Assembly: GCF_024585265.1 (NCBI RefSeq)
Contig: NZ_CP036533.1
Coordinates: 4,845,001 to 4,909,000 of the forward strand
Origin: Bradyrhizobium sp. WBAH42
GTDB lineage: Bacteria; Pseudomonadota; Alphaproteobacteria; Rhizobiales; Xanthobacteraceae
Direction: 5' to 3'
DNA: 64,000 nt
In this document: positions 1-8,268 of the stretch, piece after piece
Numbering within the stretch: the stretch's first letter is position 1
Layout of the letters: the number at the start of each line of letters is the position of its first letter
The notes under the pieces: generated by a model
What the model was told of the DNA's origin: nothing
Seen by the model: the letters and a program-made list of their open reading frames with translations, nothing else
Database searches by the model: none
Translations under genes and position numbers: made by a program

Positions 1-362
1 TCAACGGCGCTTACTTGCAGAAGAACCCGAAGGTCGTCGAAGACTTCGTGCGCGTCACGCAGAAGGCCTTTGCAGCCTGTGTCGCCGACGTCGCGCCATG
101 CCTGAAGGCGCTGCTCGATCAGGTCTCCGGTCTCGACAAGGAGAATCAGGAGCGCCAGTGGGAGCGCATCAAGTTCCTGATGACCGACGAGTTCACCACG
201 AGCAAGGGGCTCGGCTGGATCGACGGCGAGCGGATGAAGAAGGACTATGAGCTGGTCCAGACCTATCTCGGCATGGAGAAGCCGTTCGACGTGACGACGG
301 CGTTCACGACTAGGATGCTGGACCAGAGCATCAAGATGGACGCGAGCAAGGTGAAGAAGTAG
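1..362 (+). CDS. ABC transporter substrate-binding protein, C-terminal end (partial)
   Basis: Only the last ~120 residues are present. The frame is open to the window edge and ends with TAG at 360-362. The piece is helical and reads like the C-terminal lobe of NMT1/SsuA-type periplasmic solute-binding proteins, with a run NPKVVEDFVRVTQKAF followed by a two-cysteine helix and a closing segment around FTTRMLD. In that family the protein carries a small organic solute (nitrate, sulfonate, pyrimidine precursor) to an ABC permease. The substrate cannot be told from this fragment, and the transporter partners would lie to the left of the window. The family call rests on overall resemblance only. 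Confidence 0.6.
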   Translation, partial: NGAYLQKNPKVVEDFVRVTQKAFAACVADVAPCLKALLDQVSGLDKENQERQWERIKFLMTDEFTTSKGLGWIDGERMKKDYELVQTYLGMEKPFDVTTAFTTRMLDQSIKMDASKVKK

Positions 363-382
363 GGCGTTTGCCCATGGACGGA

Positions 383-484
383 GTCATGCCCCGGCTTGAC
401 CGGGGCATCCAGTACGCCGCAGCCCATCGATTCAATCACAACGGTCTCGAGTACTGGATCGCCCGGTCAAGCCGGGCGATGACG
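383..484. repeat. Dispersed palindromic repeat behind the substrate-binding gene
   Basis: The left arm (from 383, TCATGCCCCGG...GCATCCAGTAC) and the right arm (from 451, GTACTGGATCG...GGGCGATGAC) are inverted copies of each other. Each arm also contains its own small hairpin (CCCGGCTTGACCGGG and CCCGGTCAAGCCGGG). This is a REP-like intergenic element of a type seen many times in Bradyrhizobium genomes. It may stabilise or terminate the upstream transcript. Confidence 0.75.
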
Positions 485-599
485 GCTGTGCTGGGGGGAG
501 CGCGCTCCTAATACCGTGAGCCCGCGGAGAAATTAACCCGCCGTTAACCATATCCGCCGCATCGTTAACCATTCAATAACAGGGAACGAGTCGGCCGCC

Positions 600-1298
600 A
601 TGGAGGCTGCAGCAAAGGTCCAACGTCAAATGGTGCGCCTGCGGGGGCGCTCCTATGTGGCTTTCGTGTTCACGCCGACGGTTCCGGTCCAGGACTGGCT
701 GCACGAGATTGACGCCACGATTGCGCGCTCGCCGGGCTTCTTCGCCGGCCGGCCCGTGGTGATCGACCTGTCCTCGGTCGATCTCAGCCAGGTCGGTATC
801 GGCCATCTGCTCACCAGTCTGCAGGACCGCAACATCCGCGTGCTCGGCATCGAGGGCGTAGAGGAGGCGAGGCTGACCCCGACGATGCCGCCGCTGCTGT
901 CGGGCGGGCGCAGCTGCGTGGTCGAGCCGAGCGCGCCGAAGAAGGCCGACGTGAAGGCCGAGACCAAGCCGACCTCCCTGCTGCTCGATAGCCCCGTGCG
1001 CTCGGGCCAGACCGTGATCTTCCCGGACGGCGACGTCACCATCCTCGGCTCGGTCGGCTCCGGCGCCGAGGTCGTCGCCGGCGGCTCCATCCACGTCTAC
1101 GGCGCGCTGCGCGGCCGCGCCATGGCCGGCGTCAACGGACACACCAGCGCGCGCATCTACTGCCAGAAGATCGAGGCCGAACTGCTTGCAATCGACGGGT
1201 TTTACCAGACTGCGGACGACATCGACGCCGCCTTGCGCGGCAAGCCGGCGCAGGCCTGGCTGCAGGGGAATACCATGCGAATTACAGCACTGAACTGA
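600..1298 (+). CDS. minC: Septum site-determining protein MinC
   Basis: This is the FtsZ polymerisation inhibitor of the Min system, which blocks Z-ring assembly at the cell poles after recruitment by MinD. The protein has 232 residues, usual for the family. The N-terminal FtsZ-binding domain spans about 1-105 and is followed by a charged linker. The C-terminal right-handed beta-helix spans about 125-232, with RSGQ at 134-137 and a glycine-rich GGSIHVYGALRGRAMAG stretch at 161-177, which binds MinD. ATG 600 follows AGGGAACGAG. It is first in a minC-minD-minE operon; minD starts 21 bases downstream. Confidence 0.95.
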   Translation: MEAAAKVQRQMVRLRGRSYVAFVFTPTVPVQDWLHEIDATIARSPGFFAGRPVVIDLSSVDLSQVGIGHLLTSLQDRNIRVLGIEGVEEARLTPTMPPLLSGGRSCVVEPSAPKKADVKAETKPTSLLLDSPVRSGQTVIFPDGDVTILGSVGSGAEVVAGGSIHVYGALRGRAMAGVNGHTSARIYCQKIEAELLAIDGFYQTADDIDAALRGKPAQAWLQGNTMRITALN

Positions 1299-1319
1299 CC
1301 AGCAAAGGAGACATTTCAG

Positions 1320-2135
1320 ATGAGTAAGGTACTGGTCGTGACATCAGGCAAGGGCGGGGTCGGCAAGACCACGACGACCGCCGCGCTGGGAGCTGCCTTG
1401 GCGCAGCGCGGCGACAAGGTCGTCGTCGTCGATTTCGACGTCGGCCTGCGCAACCTCGACCTCGTGATGGGGGCCGAACGCCGCGTCGTGTTCGATCTCA
1501 TCAACGTCGTGCAGGGCGTCGCCAAACTCCCGCAGGCGCTGATCAAGGACAAGCGGCTGGAGAATTTATGGCTGCTGCCGGCTTCCCAAACCCGCGATAA
1601 GGACGCGCTGACGGAAGAGGGCGTCGGCAAGGTCATCGCCGAGTTGCGCAGCCGGTTCGACTGGGTGATCTGCGACAGCCCGGCCGGCATCGAGCGCGGC
1701 GCCTCCATGGCGATGCGCTTTGCCGACGAGGCCGTGATCGTCACCAATCCGGAAGTCTCCTCGGTGCGCGATTCCGACCGCATCATCGGCATGCTCGATT
1801 CCAAGACGGTGCGGGCCGAGAAGGGCGAGCGCGTCGAGAAGCACATCCTGATCACCCGCTACGATCCCTCGCGCGCCGCGCGCGGCGAGATGCTGACCAT
1901 CGATGACATCCTGGAGATCCTTGCCACGCCCTTGCTCGGCATCATCCCCGAGAGCCAGGACGTGTTGAAGGCCTCCAACGTCGGCACGCCCGTGACTCTG
2001 TCGAATGCCGATGGAGCGCCGGCACGAGCCTATATGGACGCGGCCAAGCGCCTCTGCGGCGAGAACGTGACGATGCACGTTCCTGCCGAGCGCAGAGGAT
2101 TTATGGACCGCCTGCTGCGACGGAGGGCTGCATGA
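1320..2135 (+). CDS. minD: Septum site-determining ATPase MinD
   Basis: This is a membrane-cycling P-loop ATPase that dimerises on ATP binding, recruits MinC to the inner membrane and is released by MinE. The deviant Walker A motif GKGGVGKTT is at residues 10-18, with the signature lysine K11 and the phosphate-binding K16. The C-terminal amphipathic membrane-targeting helix ([16 protein letters not shown]) is at 256-271. At 271 residues it is full length. A strong ribosome site, AAAGGAG, lies at 1304-1310, and the stop codon overlaps the minE start (ATGA). Confidence 0.97.
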   Translation: MSKVLVVTSGKGGVGKTTTTAALGAALAQRGDKVVVVDFDVGLRNLDLVMGAERRVVFDLINVVQGVAKLPQALIKDKRLENLWLLPASQTRDKDALTEEGVGKVIAELRSRFDWVICDSPAGIERGASMAMRFADEAVIVTNPEVSSVRDSDRIIGMLDSKTVRAEKGERVEKHILITRYDPSRAARGEMLTIDDILEILATPLLGIIPESQDVLKASNVGTPVTLSNADGAPARAYMDAAKRLCGENVTMHVPAERRGFMDRLLRRRAA

Positions 2136-2413
2136 GCATGGGTCTGCTTCGACTTCTCCGCGGCAAGAAGGCCTCGGCACCCGTCGCGCGCGAACGCCTG
2201 CAGATCCTGCTTGCCCATGAACGCGGAATGCGCGGCCAGCCCGATCTGCTCGGTGTGCTGCGTGAGGAAATTCTCGCCGTCGTGTCCAAGCATGTGACGC
2301 TGGACCCGACCAAGGTCATCGTCCGGCTCGAGCGCGGCGACGAGGTCTCGACCCTCGAGGTCGATATTGAGGTGCCCAACGACATCGAGCGGAAAAAGGT
2401 GGCGGTCGCGTAG
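2132..2413 (+). CDS. minE: Cell division topological specificity factor MinE
   Basis: MinE stimulates the MinD ATPase and produces the pole-to-pole Min oscillation that keeps division at midcell. The 93-residue protein has the N-terminal membrane/MinD-contact helix (about 3-31, rich in Arg and Leu) and the C-terminal dimerisation domain ending in [15 protein letters not shown] sequence. The ATG overlaps the minD TGA by four bases, so translation is probably coupled. It is the last gene of the min operon. Confidence 0.95.
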   Translation: MSMGLLRLLRGKKASAPVARERLQILLAHERGMRGQPDLLGVLREEILAVVSKHVTLDPTKVIVRLERGDEVSTLEVDIEVPNDIERKKVAVA

Positions 2414-2508
2414 GGACGCGGCCGCAGCCTCCCGTCTTGGGGTGGGTGAGAAGGCGGTCCGCCGGGCATGGCGGGCCGCCTTTGTCTTGCCGCTCACATC
2501 GATGGGAC

Positions 2509-2534
2509 GGAACGCGCCCCGCGCCTCGACCGTT
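2509..2534 (+). promoter_or_regulatory. EcfG-type general-stress promoter (GGAAC-N17-CGTT)
   Basis: GGAAC at 2509-2513 and CGTT at 2531-2534 are separated by 17 bases. This matches the published alphaproteobacterial sigma-EcfG consensus GGAAC-N16/17-CGTT. It lies about 55 bases before the start at 2588, so the small protein there is likely part of the general stress regulon. Confidence 0.65.
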
Positions 2535-2587
2535 GTATCAACCCGCGGCAGCGTTGCACCGCGGCCGGTCAGAACGGGAGAGCGCCC

Positions 2588-2773
2588 ATGATGTCCGAGG
2601 TCCAGGTCCATACCGTTGCCAGGCAGATGCTCGAAAAGCACGGCTTTGCTGCGATCGCGAAGGCCGCGGAGCAGGCCCAGGCCTGCGAGGGCCGCGGCGA
2701 GGCCGACGAGGCGAGGGAATGGCGTCACATCGTGGACGCCATGAAGATCATGCGCGGCCCGCATCAGAGCTGA
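2588..2773 (+). CDS. Small conserved-type protein of unknown function, stress-promoter driven
   Basis: The product has 61 residues if ATG 2588 is used; ATG 2591 is equally possible. It is almost wholly helical and charged, with an amphipathic pattern (AIAKAAEQAQACEGRG followed by EWRHIVDAMKIM) and no signal peptide, so it should be cytoplasmic. I do not recognise a named family. The frame stays open upstream to 2468, but that extension is Arg-rich read-through of the intergenic region and covers the EcfG-type promoter. It ends tail to tail with the opposite-strand gene, overlapping it by 10 bases. Confidence 0.6.
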   Translation: MMSEVQVHTVARQMLEKHGFAAIAKAAEQAQACEGRGEADEAREWRHIVDAMKIMRGPHQS

Positions 2774-3042
2774 CATTCGCACGCGCGAACGTCTTCAACG
2801 CTCCTCGCGATCGGCGCCTTGCTGCGACGTGCGATTTTGTGTCTGTGGCTGCGCGCGCTCGCCCGATTCCCTGCAGGCAGCGGTTCCCACGTGCCGTCCG
2901 GCGCCTGCTGATAGGCACTGCAGGACGGCGAGGTGGACTTTTCCGCGGCCCTCTGGGCGTCGGAATTCCTCGCCAGGGCGGGCGCAGTCAGCACCGCGGC
3001 GGCAGCAATCGCGCCGGCGAAAACGAAATGGATATTCCGCAT
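2764..3042 (-). CDS. Small exported protein of unknown function
   Basis: The product has 92 residues. A clear Sec signal peptide (MRNIHFVFAGAIAAAAVLTA, cleavage after ALA near residue 24) precedes a mature basic domain with three cysteines (SPSCSAY and a C-terminal CECQL). ATG 3042 is chosen because AGGAGG lies directly upstream; an earlier in-frame ATG at 3078 lacks both a ribosome site and the signal-peptide context. It is presumably periplasmic. No family is recognised. Confidence 0.6.
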   Translation of the reverse strand: MRNIHFVFAGAIAAAAVLTAPALARNSDAQRAAEKSTSPSCSAYQQAPDGTWEPLPAGNRASARSHRHKIARRSKAPIARSVEDVRACECQL

Positions 3043-3155
3043 CAGGACCTCCTGTTCGAATTCGGAAAGAGGCCGCATGCTTTCGCGGATTGTGACGATT
3101 TTGGGCCGCGGCAGAGGTTCCGTCGCGGCGTGCTTAACGCGGCAACGCCGGGGCG

Positions 3156-3548
3156 CTAGCCGCCCTTGCTCCGGATCAGGCCGGCGAGATTGGTCTTCTG
3201 GGCTTCGCACCAGCCGGACATGCCGAGGCGGCGCTGGTCCATGTCGGTCGCCTGGGTCGCAACCGCGACTTCCGCCATCAGATCGTCGTCCTGCTTCTCG
3301 CCCATCTTGCCGCCGGTGTGCATCCAGGCGATCGCCTTGCGCACCTTCTCGGTGGTGCCGTCGGGCAGTTGCATCTGCTGCGCCCTCTGCACGAGGTCCT
3401 GATAGACGAGATCGGTGTTGGGGCACTCGACCTTGGCGGCGAAGGCCTGCAACACCATCGTCACATAGGTCGCCCGCGGTGGCGCCTCGCCCGCGAGGGC
3501 CGGCGTGGCCAACAGCAACAGGGCCGTCATCAGAAAACCGGTGCGCAT
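3156..3548 (-). CDS. Exported protein of unknown function
   Basis: The product has 130 residues. The signal peptide (MRTGFLMTALLLLATPALA, cut near residue 19) is followed by a helical domain of about 110 residues with two cysteines (VECPNTD and SGWCEAQ) that could form one disulfide. GGAGG precedes the ATG. It is probably periplasmic. It is encoded just upstream of, and co-directional with, the small exported protein at 2764-3042, with a 113-base gap. No family is recognised. Confidence 0.65.
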   Translation of the reverse strand: MRTGFLMTALLLLATPALAGEAPPRATYVTMVLQAFAAKVECPNTDLVYQDLVQRAQQMQLPDGTTEKVRKAIAWMHTGGKMGEKQDDDLMAEVAVATQATDMDQRRLGMSGWCEAQKTNLAGLIRSKGG

Positions 3549-3675
3549 CCTTGGGACCTCCTCCGTTTTTCCGAGAGGCTAGCGTCCCGCGCGCCGCTCC
3601 GCAATGGTGCGCGGTGCGATTGTCGTCCGTCGGGGCGGTGGGCTAACCTGCTGCTTCCCAGCATCGGAGCGCGAC

Positions 3676-4458
3676 ATGAGCCTGTTCAGCACGCCGTTCG
3701 ATCCCGCACGCGACACCGCGCTCGTCACCGGCGCGGGCAATGGCATCGGCCGCGCGATCGCGCTCGGCCTGGTCGGCGAGGGCGTCCGCACCGTGTTCGC
3801 GGATGTGAGCGCGGAGCGGGTGCGCGCCGCGATCGGCGCGAGCGAGAGGCCTGGTCTCGCCGTGCCCTGGGTCGGCGATCTCGCCAGCCTCGAGGCCTGC
3901 GATGAGCTGCTGACGGCCGCACACGCCGCGCTCGGCGAGGTCACGCATTTCGTCCACAGCGCCTCGCCGCCGCGACGCGAGGCCGATCATGCGCTCGCGG
4001 TCGATCGCAAGACCTGGCAGGAGATGCATGCCGTCAATCTCGATGCCGGCTTTCACCTCGCTCGCGCGCTGGCAAAGCGGCTGATCGCGGCGAAGCGGCC
4101 GGGTTCGTTCCTGTTTCTGACGTCGCTGCATGCGGGCACGCCGCGCAACCTGCCGCATTATTCGACGGCAAAGGCCGCCATGGCGATGCTGGCGAAGGAG
4201 CTGGCCAAGACGCTCGGACGTTACGACATCCGCGTCAACGCACTGGTGCCCGGCGCGATCGCAGCCGGCGGGTTCGTCGCCGATCCCGCGCTGGCGCGGC
4301 ACATTCCGCTCGGGCGGCTCGGCGAGGCCAATGACCTCGCACCGATGGCGCTCACGGTGCTGTCGAACAAGCTGTCCGCTTACGTCACCGGCGCAGCCTT
4401 CGTCGTCGACGGTGGATTGTCGCTGACGAACTGGTTCGAGGCGCCGGCGCTGGATTAG
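3676..4458 (+). CDS. Short-chain dehydrogenase/reductase (SDR)
   Basis: This is an NAD(P)-dependent oxidoreductase with a classical SDR fold. The nucleotide-binding TGAGNGIG motif is near residues 19-26. The catalytic Ser lies in FLTSLHAG and the Tyr-Lys pair in HYSTAK (YxxxK). The C-terminal end VVDGGLSLTNW is typical of the family. Length is 260 residues. ATG 3676 is preferred to the in-frame GTG/ATG upstream because GGAG precedes it and the Rossmann fold begins soon after. The substrate cannot be inferred. It is convergent with the gene at 4460, with one base between the stop codons. Confidence 0.85.
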   Translation: MSLFSTPFDPARDTALVTGAGNGIGRAIALGLVGEGVRTVFADVSAERVRAAIGASERPGLAVPWVGDLASLEACDELLTAAHAALGEVTHFVHSASPPRREADHALAVDRKTWQEMHAVNLDAGFHLARALAKRLIAAKRPGSFLFLTSLHAGTPRNLPHYSTAKAAMAMLAKELAKTLGRYDIRVNALVPGAIAAGGFVADPALARHIPLGRLGEANDLAPMALTVLSNKLSAYVTGAAFVVDGGLSLTNWFEAPALD

Positions 4459-4459
4459 C

Positions 4460-4690
4460 CTAGCGCTGCCAAGCCGGCACCGGATCGAGCGGCGTGCGAT
4501 ACAGCTCGTTGTGATCGCGATCGGTGACGCGCACCGCGCAGCCCTTCTGCTGCAGCTCCGGCTTCACCTGCGACAGCTCGCAAGCCAATTGATCGGCGCG
4601 ATCGGAGGCAACCTCGATGTCTTCGAGGATGATTCCACCCTGGTTCTTGAACTCTTCACCAACCACGAGATCGAAATAGTAGTAGGGCAT
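4460..4690 (-). CDS. DUF6894-like small protein
   Basis: The product has 76 residues. It starts with MPYYYFDLVVGEEF and continues with an acidic strand-helix segment (GGIILEDIEVASDRADQLACEL), closing with a beta strand and YRTPLDPVPAWQR. This layout (M-P-x-Y-x-F-D/H-L near the start, then a Glu/Asp-rich strand) is that of DUF6894, a short protein family abundant in Bradyrhizobium and of unknown role. ATG 4690 is chosen over an upstream extension to 4735 because the family begins at this methionine. Confidence 0.6.
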   Translation of the reverse strand: MPYYYFDLVVGEEFKNQGGIILEDIEVASDRADQLACELSQVKPELQQKGCAVRVTDRDHNELYRTPLDPVPAWQR

Positions 4691-4864
4691 CCGAATTCCC
4701 CGGTGTGACGATCTGAGCTTCAGTGCAAGTCTCAACGCATATCGGATGATACCACTGAGTCGATATCTATCGAACGAACAGAGCGCGCAATCTCTGAGCT
4801 TATGGCGCAGAAATGATGTGCAGTGTGCGGGGTCGTTAGGAATTTATTAAATATGCCTGCGCAA

Positions 4865-4958
4865 TCATTAAGGCATGGAATTGCAGCAGAACCGGGCTCC
4901 GGGAACCGGGAGCTGCAAGAGAAGGCCGCCGGCATAGATCCCGACGGCCTTTTCTCTT
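4865..4958 (+). ncRNA. Candidate small RNA with two hairpins and an intrinsic terminator
   Basis: Hairpin 1 pairs TTGCAGC (4881-4887) with GCTGCAA (4912-4918) around a GC-rich inner loop. Hairpin 2 pairs AAGAGAAGGCCG (4917-4928) with CGGCCTTTTCTCTT (4945-4958), giving a strong stem with a T-rich 3' arm like an intrinsic terminator. The region has no convincing coding frame, and the nearest upstream same-strand gene ends 400 bases away, so a stand-alone transcript is plausible. The 5' end is only a guess; I see no clear -35 box. Confidence 0.4.
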
Positions 4959-5052
4959 GAGCGTGAGATCGCTTCCCGTAATTCCCCGGAGTTAACGCAT
5001 CGCATCGACTCGGACAGCGTACGCGAGCGCACGACAGCGAGGCCGCGGCGTT

Positions 5053-5172
5053 GCTCTAAAGCGCGATGCGATGAATCGTCATCGCGCCTCAGGTTAGTGT
5101 TTGAGCATGATCTCTTCGGAAAACCGCTACGCGCTTTGCGCTAACGCGGCCCTTCGGGTCCGGATCATGCTC
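5053..5172. repeat. Composite palindromic repeat (GAGCATGATC element)
   Basis: Two inverted repeats lie in tandem. GCGCGATG/CATCGCGC arms fall within 5061-5087. GAGCATGATC (5103-5112) pairs with GGATCATGCTC (5162-5172) and has an internal hairpin, AAACCGC...GCGCTTTGCGC. This is a common rhizobial intergenic element. Its right edge touches the TAG stop of the next gene on the minus strand and probably folds at that mRNA's 3' end. Confidence 0.7.
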
Positions 5173-6233
5173 TAACGCAGCGGCATCGGCGGGCGCACGA
5201 TCGGTCCGTCGTCATCGGCAACGGCTTGCGTCGTCGGCGCAGCTGACGGCGGCGCGGCAGCGGCCTGCGATGGCGGCGGCGGAGGTGCGAGCGGCGAGGG
5301 CGAAGAGGCCGGCATGTAGGTCCGCGTCACAGGCGGCTTGGGCTTGCGAACCGGCGGCACGACAGGCTGCGGCGCTGCAGGCTGCGGCGGCAGTGCAGCT
5401 GCGCGTGCGCGCGGATCGACCGGCGGCCGCGCTTCGGTGACCGGCTTCGGTGCAGGAGGCCTGGCCATCTCACGCGCCATCTGCTCCTGTCCGGCCTTCA
5501 ACTCGGCGATGTTGGCCTTGAGCTGCTCGATCTGCTGCGCCATCGCGGCGAGATCGCGTGTCATCGATTGCACCTGCGCTGCATCGACAGGCTGTGTCGC
5601 TGCAGGCGCGGCCGCAGCAAGCTGAGTCTCGGGCGGGGGCGCAGCTTGGTCCGCCGTTTGGTTGGGTGTGGCTTGGGCTGCCGGCGGCGCGGCCTCGGCG
5701 GCGGCGACCGGCGCGCTTTGCTGCGGTGTCGCAGACAGCAACGAGGTCGTCGGGAGCAGCGAGGTCAGCGCCGGCGTCCATTCGGCCAGCAACTGCTTTG
5801 CCGTGTCGCCGTGCTTCTCCCAGGCGACGCTGGCGGCCACACTGGCGCCGGCAAGCAGGAACGTGACGAACGCGCCGCGCAGCCATTTGCGGACCGAGGA
5901 TCGCTTCTTCATCACGGGACCATCGCTGGAGGTGATGCGGACAGCTGTATCGATCGAAGGGGCCGCGGCGGATTTTCCGTAGACGACGTTGATGGTGGGC
6001 TCGGGCGCGCGCGGGGGCTCCAGCGTGAATTTCGGCATGAGCTTGGGCTCCGGGGCAAACTTGGGCTCCGGACGCCGCGCGATCTCCGGCGCCAGCGCAG
6101 GCGACACGCTGGTGGGGCGTGAGGCGAGCACGATCTCGGGCGAGATCTGGACCGCGTCGTGCGGATCGTTGTCCTTGACCGTGTCCTTCACGATCTCATC
6201 GACGATTTGCTTGGCGTTCAGCGTCGCGAGCAT
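5172..6233 (-). CDS. Proline-rich single-pass membrane protein with coiled coil
   Basis: The product has 353 residues and no enzymatic domain that I recognise. The layout is a cytoplasmic Pro/Glu-rich N-terminus (1-110), a basic patch (KKRSSVRKW) and one membrane span near 118-137 (GAFVTFLLAGASVAASVAW). An Ala/Pro/Gln-rich region follows, then a short coiled coil near 220-260 (LAAMAQQIEQLKANIAELK) and a Pro-rich tail. AAAGGAG sits six bases before ATG 6233. The protein encoded at 21255-22289 has the same architecture, so the two look like paralogues. A structural envelope role is possible. Confidence 0.75.
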   Translation of the reverse strand: MLATLNAKQIVDEIVKDTVKDNDPHDAVQISPEIVLASRPTSVSPALAPEIARRPEPKFAPEPKLMPKFTLEPPRAPEPTINVVYGKSAAAPSIDTAVRITSSDGPVMKKRSSVRKWLRGAFVTFLLAGASVAASVAWEKHGDTAKQLLAEWTPALTSLLPTTSLLSATPQQSAPVAAAEAAPPAAQATPNQTADQAAPPPETQLAAAAPAATQPVDAAQVQSMTRDLAAMAQQIEQLKANIAELKAGQEQMAREMARPPAPKPVTEARPPVDPRARAAALPPQPAAPQPVVPPVRKPKPPVTRTYMPASSPSPLAPPPPPSQAAAAPPSAAPTTQAVADDDGPIVRPPMPLR

Positions 6234-6519
6234 CGCAGCTCCTTTGAAGCGCAGTGTTCGAGGTTTAAGTCATCCGCATTGGCGCGGGGCTGATCCGAGG
6301 TGAGCCCATGCCGGTCCCCATGACGCACGAGTCCAGCCGGGTTTGACCAAAGCAAGGCGAGGGGATGGAGATGATGCGACAGTCTTCCGCCCTTTGTGGT
6401 GATGGAACCCAATTTGCCGAACACGCGCATGTGTTCCCGCACCGCCTTGTTTTCAGCATGATTTTGGCAATATCTGGCGCTGCTGGGGGCGCTGTTGTTC
6501 CGCTATTGGGGGGCCGGCG

Positions 6520-7173
6520 GTGCCAAGATCTCTACTCGTTTTGTTCGTCGCAGCCCTGTTGCCGCTGGGCGGCTGCATGCAGACGACACTTTCGCCATCG
6601 ACGGATGCGAGCATGACGCCGCGCGACCGTCAGTTGCTCGCGCACGCGCCTTACGCGAAGGCGAACGTGCCTGAGCAATATCTGCGTCACATCGTCGATT
6701 ACCACCGCAAGGAGCAGCCGGGCACGATCCTGGTCGATACCGACGCGCGCTATCTCTATTACGTGCTGCCCGAGGGCAAGGCGATCCGCTACGGCGTTGC
6801 CGTCGGCGAGGAAGCCATGGCGTTCTCCGGCGTGGCGCGGGTCGGTCGCCTCGCGGAATGGCCGGACTGGGTTCCGACCGCGGATATCCAGGCGCGACTC
6901 GGCCCGTATCCGGCGCGCGTTCCCGGCGGTCCCGCCAATCCGCTGGGCGCGCGGGGCATCTATCTCTTTGTCGGCAACAAGGACACGCTCTATCGAATCC
7001 ACGGCACCAACCAACCCGAATATATCGGGCAGGCGATCTCGTCCGGCTGCATCCGGATGCGTAATGAGGACGTCATCGATCTCTACGACCGGGTGAAGCT
7101 CAATTCGATGGTCGTAGTGCTGCCGCCGGGGCAGAGCGCGCAGGCCGAGGCGGGCGGACGCTGGCGAGGGTAA
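6520..7173 (+). CDS. L,D-transpeptidase (YkuD domain) lipoprotein
   Basis: This is a periplasmic enzyme that forms 3-3 peptidoglycan crosslinks or attaches proteins to peptidoglycan through a catalytic cysteine. A lipobox LGGC at residues 16-19 predicts lipid attachment at Cys19. The YkuD signature is complete: His161 (HGTNQP) and SGCIRM with Cys177. Length is 217 residues. GTG 6520 is chosen because it gives the signal peptide and follows a purine-rich run. Multiple such paralogues are usual in rhizobia. Confidence 0.9.
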   Translation: MPRSLLVLFVAALLPLGGCMQTTLSPSTDASMTPRDRQLLAHAPYAKANVPEQYLRHIVDYHRKEQPGTILVDTDARYLYYVLPEGKAIRYGVAVGEEAMAFSGVARVGRLAEWPDWVPTADIQARLGPYPARVPGGPANPLGARGIYLFVGNKDTLYRIHGTNQPEYIGQAISSGCIRMRNEDVIDLYDRVKLNSMVVVLPPGQSAQAEAGGRWRG

Positions 7174-7220
7174 GGCCGCCCGACCGGCTGCTCGCGTTCT
7201 CGGGGATTGTTTGTGCGCGG

Positions 7221-7649
7221 CTACTCAGGCCGGGCGACCCGCCATTGCAGCGTCGTGGCATTGCCGTTGGCGTCGCCCGGCGCCTTGTCGGCGGGCGAGG
7301 TATAGAGCGGGCGATAGCGATACGCCCACATCTTGCTGCCGTCGTTGCGGCTGATCACGGTGAAATCGCCGACGGCCTTGGCGTCTGCGGTCGCTGGCAG
7401 CGGGACCCAGCTCTCGGTGCACTTGCCGTTGCAGTTCGACGTCTTTCCGGTGGTGTCGCGCTCGTAATAGTAGAGCGTCATACCCTTGAGATCGACGAGC
7501 TTGGGACCTTGCTTGGTCAGGACCACCTTCGCCGGCGCAGTCGTCGCCTCGGGCTTCGGCGGCGGGGCATCGCCGCCGCCATGGCCGTTGGCGAGCGCGT
7601 GACCGGTCGAGAGCGCGATGGCCGCGGCTACAACGAGGAACCTGAACAT
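7221..7649 (-). CDS. Exported COG4315-type protein (lipoprotein_15 / Yx(FWY)xxD repeat)
   Basis: The product has 142 residues. The Sec signal peptide (MFRFLVVAAAIALSTGHALA) is followed by a mature domain with LKGMTLYYYERDTTGKTSNC and a second repeat around WAYRYRPLYTSPADKAPG, plus a paired NCNGKC motif. This is the pattern of the secreted-repeat family PF03640 (COG4315), whose function is unknown. It is likely periplasmic. It has no cysteine at the signal cleavage site, so it is probably not lipidated. Confidence 0.75.
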   Translation of the reverse strand: MFRFLVVAAAIALSTGHALANGHGGGDAPPPKPEATTAPAKVVLTKQGPKLVDLKGMTLYYYERDTTGKTSNCNGKCTESWVPLPATADAKAVGDFTVISRNDGSKMWAYRYRPLYTSPADKAPGDANGNATTLQWRVARPE

Positions 7650-7767
7650 CCGAAACTCCGCCCCGCAAAGTTAATCGCGCGTTAAGCGCCCAATGCGCGC
7701 CGACGTTAGCAGCCGAAGGTTAGTTCCTGGTTTCGTGCGCTGCGACAATTACGGACATGGTCCGAGA

Positions 7768-8232
7768 TCAGAGCTGCGCATCGCGCAGCGGCGCCCGGCT
7801 GAGCTCGTTGCCGGCGGCGATGGCCTTGCGCAGCAGCCGCATCAGCTCCTCGCCCTCTTTCGCGCTGAGGCCGCGCAGCATGATACGCTGCGCAGATTCA
7901 ACGGCCGGGGTGATCTTGCGCAGCGTGCGCCGGCCCTCGTCGGTGATCTCGAGCTCGCGCGCGCGGCGGTCGCGGCTGGACGGACGACGCTCCACGAGGC
8001 CCTTCTGGACGAGGCGATCGATCACGCCGGTGATGGTGGTGCGATCGTAGGCGATCAATCCGGCGAGCGTCACCTGGTCGAGCCCCGGATTGGCCTTGAT
8101 GGTCGCAAGCGCAGCGTACTGCACCGGCGTGAGATCGAATCCGGCGTCCCCGACCTCGGCCAGGAACACCGCGACTGCGATCTGCTGAAAGCGGCGCGCC
8201 AGATGGCCGGGCATGTCGTTGTTGTCTTTCAC
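7768..8232 (-). CDS. mobR: MarR family regulator, probable MobR
   Basis: This 154-residue winged-helix dimer should repress the divergent monooxygenase gene. The HTH covers roughly residues 52-95 (TLAGLIAYDRTTITGVIDRLVQKGLV), followed by the wing RRPSSRDRRARELEITDEG. GTG 8232 is chosen because AGAGGAG lies six bases upstream; the frame runs further, but that extension would cover the divergent promoter. In Comamonas testosteroni a MarR protein, MobR, controls mobA and responds to 3-hydroxybenzoate. The same gene pairing here supports the name by inference. Confidence 0.75.
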   Translation of the reverse strand: MKDNNDMPGHLARRFQQIAVAVFLAEVGDAGFDLTPVQYAALATIKANPGLDQVTLAGLIAYDRTTITGVIDRLVQKGLVERRPSSRDRRARELEITDEGRRTLRKITPAVESAQRIMLRGLSAKEGEELMRLLRKAIAAGNELSRAPLRDAQL

Positions 8233-8268
8233 CGAAATCTCCTCTGCGGGCAGGGGCGCCGCGGGTCG

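Noticed and set aside
2437..3159. A 240-codon plus-strand open frame across the small genes
   Set aside because: It crosses the EcfG-type promoter and two small genes with better starts; the composition is Arg/Gly noise.
4732..4935. Possible 67-codon gene on the minus strand
   Set aside because: No ribosome site, and it overlaps the small-RNA hairpins whose structure explains the sequence better.
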